A stretch of DNA of 64,000 nt from JAYEPK01 sp048569615 (GTDB taxonomy: Archaea; Thermoplasmatota; Penumbrarchaeia; Penumbrarchaeales; Penumbrarchaeaceae): positions 62,001-126,000 of the forward strand of contig JBLIRK010000001.1 of assembly GCA_048569615.1 (NCBI GenBank), read 5' to 3'. Below, piece by piece: positions 60,338-64,000 of this stretch. The position numbers were made by a program, and so were the translations under genes. The notes below the pieces were generated by a model. It saw only the letters and a program-made list of their open reading frames with translations, made no database searches and was not told the DNA's origin. The number at the start of each line of letters is the position of its first letter. Position 1 is the stretch's first letter.

Positions 60338-61795
60338 ATGAACACAACCACGACCAATAATAAAGAAGGAACGGTCGAAGCAGAAAAGGCCCAGCTGCCC
60401 CCATTCGATCCAAATACAATCATTCTCGAGAAGAAGATGAGGTCTCTCACTGAATATCTCAGAGTAAGGAACGGGGCCCTGGCATCAATGGGATACTTCT
60501 ACGAGATGGCTGAAGGCCTATATTCAACGAGAAAAGAAGAATTGAGCGCGTTCAAGGGAAAAGGCGGCAAGGTTGTCGGGATAATGTGCAATTTCGTTCC
60601 CGAAGAGCTCATTCTGGCAGCTGGAGCTGTTCCCGTCAGATTGGCCTTCGGTTACTCCGATACCATCCTCGCGGCAGAGGAATACCTTCCAAGGAACTTC
60701 TGCCCGCTCCTCAAATCAAGCTTCGGGACCTTTCTCAAGAACAATCCACTCTTCACCCTTTGTGACGTCGTCATCATTCCTACAAGCTGTGATGGAAAGA
60801 AGAAGATGGGTGAGCTCATTTCTCCTTTCAAACAGGTCTGGGTCCTGGAGGTCCCCCATTGTACCAATACGACGCAAGGACGGGACCTATGGCTCAGGGA
60901 GGTCAAGCTCTTATCGAAGAGGCTGACAAAACTGACAGGCAGATGGATCACACGGCCAAGGCTCTCCAAAGCAATAACCGTGGTGAACAGAAAAAGAGCG
61001 ATGGTCCGAAGGCTCTACGAGACGAGGAAGAAGGATCCATCTATTTGGGGAAGGGATGCTCTCCTTGTCACTTCGATCTCCTATTTCGACGATGTCCAGC
61101 GGTGGACATTAAAAACGGAGGAGCTGTGCGCAGAGGTTGAGTCCAGGCAGCCCCTCGTCTCAGCAGATGTCCCCCGGATAATGATCACCGGGAGCCCTTT
61201 AGTCGCGCCTACTTGGAAGGTACCAATCATCATAGAGGAATCCGGGGGCATCGTGGTTACTGATGATCTCTGCACAGGTACCAAAGGATACTGGGACCCG
61301 GTTGAGAGGAACTTCTTCGCTTCCGACCAGTTCATTTCAATAGCGGACCGATACCTGATGAACACCTGCGCTTGCTTTACCCCCAACACACCGAGGGAGG
61401 TCAGGCTCAAGCATTTCGTCGAGGATTGGAGGATCGATGGTGTAGTCTACCATGTGAGCCAGGCCTGCCACACCTACGGAATGGAGCAGAGAAGGATCAA
61501 CCAGGAAATGGAGAGGCTGAGTGTGCCCGTCCTGAACATTGAAACGGATTTCTCCCAGGAGGACGTGGAGCAGATAAGGACCCGCATCGAGGCCTTCCTG
61601 GAACTCATCGTTGCTAAGAAGAGGAGGAGCAGACAGTCGGATGGGAAAGATGCTCGATCGCTACCTGGTGGGGGGATAAAAGGATTCCTCCCGGCCGGTG
61701 GTTTCCCCATCCACGAACAGCCAGCGGGAAAGCGTTTCGAGGGAAGGGATGGTCAAAAGCTCGATTCCAAAAAACTCGAGCCCCCGGGAGGATGA
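60338..61795 (+). CDS. HgdB/FldB-like 2-hydroxyacyl-CoA dehydratase or double-cubane cluster protein
   Basis: The 485-residue chain belongs to the D-component family of 2-hydroxyacyl-CoA dehydratases. Signatures: GIMCNFVPEELILAAGAVPV (82-101), PTSCDGKKKM (148-157), EVPHC, NTCACFTPNTPRE (342-354) and QACHTYGMEQ. Ten cysteines are spread through the first 377 residues, several suited to Fe-S ligation. Only one such subunit is present, as in the single-subunit double-cubane proteins, whereas dehydratases have two. A 55-residue basic/Gly tail after about 430 is unusual. ATG at 60338 follows GGATGG; upstream open sequence in frame is antisense-like and not part of the gene. Confidence 0.85.
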   Translation: MNTTTTNNKEGTVEAEKAQLPPFDPNTIILEKKMRSLTEYLRVRNGALASMGYFYEMAEGLYSTRKEELSAFKGKGGKVVGIMCNFVPEELILAAGAVPVRLAFGYSDTILAAEEYLPRNFCPLLKSSFGTFLKNNPLFTLCDVVIIPTSCDGKKKMGELISPFKQVWVLEVPHCTNTTQGRDLWLREVKLLSKRLTKLTGRWITRPRLSKAITVVNRKRAMVRRLYETRKKDPSIWGRDALLVTSISYFDDVQRWTLKTEELCAEVESRQPLVSADVPRIMITGSPLVAPTWKVPIIIEESGGIVVTDDLCTGTKGYWDPVERNFFASDQFISIADRYLMNTCACFTPNTPREVRLKHFVEDWRIDGVVYHVSQACHTYGMEQRRINQEMERLSVPVLNIETDFSQEDVEQIRTRIEAFLELIVAKKRRSRQSDGKDARSLPGGGIKGFLPAGGFPIHEQPAGKRFEGRDGQKLDSKKLEPPGG

Positions 61796-61798
61796 GAT

Positions 61799-64000
61799 AT
61801 GAGATGGTGTCCAAGGGGTCCAGGCAGATACCTCAAGATGGGGCATATACCGGCTGTAATGCTGATCCTGCCTGTGCTACTTGTCACCCTAATTAACATC
61901 GAAGCTCCCGGTCCTGGAAGAAGCTCGGCTGCCCAGGTCATCACTACCGATTATCCGTCCTACGGTGAGAACGTGATAGAGCTGATGGGCGACGATGAAA
62001 AGGTCATCGGTAAGGGGGTATGGGGCAACATCACCCTCACCGGGCATTCCCGTCTCAAGGTCCTAGGAACCGTGGAGATCAATGGTATGATCAAGATATC
62101 GGAGAACGCTACCATGGATATTGCGAACGCCGTGGTAAACGTGGTCCCTCCGCCCATAGGAAGGGATGACAATGTCATCAGGATCTGGGACGGGGGGAAG
62201 ATGATTGTCCAGAAAGGATCCGAGCTAACAGTTTATCCGCAGCCCATAACGAAGGAGGTCAGGATGGAAAGGAACAATGCATCCTTCATCGAGCTGGATG
62301 ATAACGCCGCGTTCACCGTAACGGATTCGATTTTCACGGCATACTTGCCGGGTGATGCTGTTCCGGAGGAGGAAAGGGTGACCGGCGGAACGATCCTTGT
62401 TACCGGTTATGCCACATTTTCCTCCTTCAATTCGGAGCTTAATGCCTTCCTGAACTATTCCCTCTGGGATGACGATACCACTGTATCGGTCATCCTTGAG
62501 AGATGGTTCTGGATGTCCTCCCAGAGGTATGGGACCATCCATGTGGAGAATTCCACCGTAACTCTGCATGAACCGGGTCAGACCATTTTCAAACCGACCA
62601 ACGGCATGATCATCCTTAAGAACTCCAGGATAAACGGGAACATAAGACCGGAGACGATATCCAACTTCTTCATCGAGAACTGCGAGATATTCAACGTAAA
62701 CGACCAGCTGGGTTATGCTTCCATACACGAAGCCATCGAATTCAATGACCATGCCTTCGGGGAGATCGTGAATTGCACGATCCACGGCCAGGTCAAGATA
62801 GGGTGGTCCTCCACCAATGAGTTCCTTGGCAAAGCCGATAATATCGTTCTTTTCAAGAAATGCCGTTTCGATTCTGACGGTTTCTTCGCCTATGCGAATA
62901 CGACCGTGATACTTGATGAGTGCACGTTCATGGATGACAGCATGCTCATGGAGATATCGGAGAATACAAGGATCGTTTTGAAGGACACAGAGCTCCATGA
63001 GGTCCTTGTCGAGTGCGGTTGGCAGCAGACCCTCGTTTCCATCCCGGAGAACATCTCTTTGGAGCTCGATGGCTCAAGGATCCATCGCTTGTTCAGTCCC
63101 GAAGCGGATGTCACATTCAACCTGGAGCTCAGGAACGGATCGGTCATTGACCTCTTCGACATCCATTTCGATAACGAGTTCATGAACAAACGTGTGACCG
63201 CTCTCATCGAGAACGGCTCCAGCGTACTTTTCAACAACACGGGATCCGCTGAAACCGACGTGGTGCTACGTAATTCCGAGGCCCCATTTTTTAACGGGAC
63301 AGGAAATGTTACCATGACGATACGCTACATGGTCACAGGCGGTGTGACACTTAACGAAAAGGAGCTCGACGGTGCCGAAATCAGACTGATGAATGACGGT
63401 GAGGTTCTGTCGAGGAGTGTTTCTGCCGATGGCAGATACCGGGCGATCTTCGATCCCATCGTTATCAGGAACTCGGAAATCGTGAAGAACCTGATGGATG
63501 ACATCTCCATAGAGGTATCATACCTCGGGCTCAACATCTCCCTTCCCGTCCCGATAGGATCCGATTCAATCATAGATGTCCATCTTCAGGATCATGAAGG
63601 ACCGTCCATCGAGGACATAAGATGGGAGCCTGAAAAATGGAACCACAAGGAATACATAACCGTGACAGCGAATATAACCGATACGGGGTGTGGATTGGTC
63701 TCGGAGGTTCTCCTCGAATACAGCATTGGGGGAGGGAAGTGGATGAACACGACCATGTTCAATACCAATGGAAATAGCTATCAGGGGATCCTCCCGAGGA
63801 TGGATATAGGGGATGATATAAGGTTGAGGATCGTGACAAGGGACGCCCTGGGTAATACCGCCGTCGCGGAAGGTAAAAGGTTCACGGTGGGTAAGGAGCC
63901 TCTGCTCATCGGTTGGATCGCCGTCTTAATTGTTATGGCAACAGCTACGCTCCTTGCTGCTCTGAAGCTCTACCTCCATCTCAGGACCAGAAGATACCTA
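61799..64000 (+). CDS. Secreted, membrane-anchored beta-helix-like protein (runs off right edge)
   Basis: The frame is open to the window end (734 codons). An N-terminal signal-like segment (VMLILPVLLVTLINIEA) precedes an outside part rich in short Asn/Ser/Ile strands (about 60-450), suggestive of a parallel beta-helix, followed by at least one Ig-like segment (GPSIEDIRWEPEKWNH...). A membrane helix (LIGWIAVLIVMATATLLAALKL) occurs just before the edge, so little is missing. GGAGGATGAG precedes the ATG. The gene starts only 3 nt after the Fe-S protein gene, so translation is probably coupled. Confidence 0.75.
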   Translation, partial: MRWCPRGPGRYLKMGHIPAVMLILPVLLVTLINIEAPGPGRSSAAQVITTDYPSYGENVIELMGDDEKVIGKGVWGNITLTGHSRLKVLGTVEINGMIKISENATMDIANAVVNVVPPPIGRDDNVIRIWDGGKMIVQKGSELTVYPQPITKEVRMERNNASFIELDDNAAFTVTDSIFTAYLPGDAVPEEERVTGGTILVTGYATFSSFNSELNAFLNYSLWDDDTTVSVILERWFWMSSQRYGTIHVENSTVTLHEPGQTIFKPTNGMIILKNSRINGNIRPETISNFFIENCEIFNVNDQLGYASIHEAIEFNDHAFGEIVNCTIHGQVKIGWSSTNEFLGKADNIVLFKKCRFDSDGFFAYANTTVILDECTFMDDSMLMEISENTRIVLKDTELHEVLVECGWQQTLVSIPENISLELDGSRIHRLFSPEADVTFNLELRNGSVIDLFDIHFDNEFMNKRVTALIENGSSVLFNNTGSAETDVVLRNSEAPFFNGTGNVTMTIRYMVTGGVTLNEKELDGAEIRLMNDGEVLSRSVSADGRYRAIFDPIVIRNSEIVKNLMDDISIEVSYLGLNISLPVPIGSDSIIDVHLQDHEGPSIEDIRWEPEKWNHKEYITVTANITDTGCGLVSEVLLEYSIGGGKWMNTTMFNTNGNSYQGILPRMDIGDDIRLRIVTRDALGNTAVAEGKRFTVGKEPLLIGWIAVLIVMATATLLAALKLYLHLRTRRYL

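Noticed and set aside
1..64000. CRISPR array, insertion sequence, prophage or integrated plasmid
   Set aside because: No regularly spaced direct repeats, no transposase or integrase frame and no attachment-site duplication next to the tRNA were seen.

Overview
The window is archaeal chromosome. Proteins are archaeal throughout: RNA polymerase A' and A'' as separate genes, RpoH, an archaeal-order S10/spc ribosomal cluster with eIF1 and RNase P component 1 embedded, archaeal DnaG, Trm56 and an MthK-like potassium channel. Promoters look like TATA boxes about 25 nt before the predicted RNA start, and several transcripts appear leaderless. RpoB is one unsplit chain. With that and many large single-pass surface proteins, I infer a member of the Thermoplasmatota, but no rRNA is present to confirm it.

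Positions 1-9,400, minus strand: an information-processing operon that starts with a tRNA-Lys(UUU) gene interrupted by a 40-nt intron in the D arm, then rpoH, rpoB, rpoA1, rpoA2 and rpl30e. A'' carries an unusual extension of about 350 residues at its N terminus. An unrecognised gene with its own TATA box runs off the left edge.

Positions 9,650-20,650, minus strand: purM, map and tsaC (tRNA t6A synthesis); a TrkA-type K+ channel; then a dnaG-led cluster with a LonB-like AAA+ ATPase that lacks the protease domain, two coiled-coil proteins and a membrane-anchored protein with a C25-peptidase-like His/Cys pair.

Positions 21,000-25,500: on the plus strand an HTH protein, a Trm56-HD fusion, a tiny four-Cys protein and glyS; on the minus strand an HExxH membrane protein. 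Positions 25,600-38,900, minus strand: four large surface proteins (calcium-binding TSP3 repeats, PPC/cadherin/PKD domains, beta-helix/Ig domains, and a small ectodomain with a long acidic tail), interrupted by asnS.

Positions 38,960-53,600, minus strand: the ribosomal protein cluster from rpl3 to secY. It is preceded by a strong TATA box and a highly structured leader of about 200 nt that matches no RNA family I know.

Positions 53,690-64,000: a DUF1858 protein (minus), lone pheT (plus), then five consecutive plus-strand genes. Two secreted, membrane-anchored proteins flank two HgdC/BadF-type ATPases and one HgdB/double-cubane-type Fe-S protein. The tight spacing suggests that an oxygen-sensitive low-potential reductase or dehydratase module is transcribed with surface proteins.
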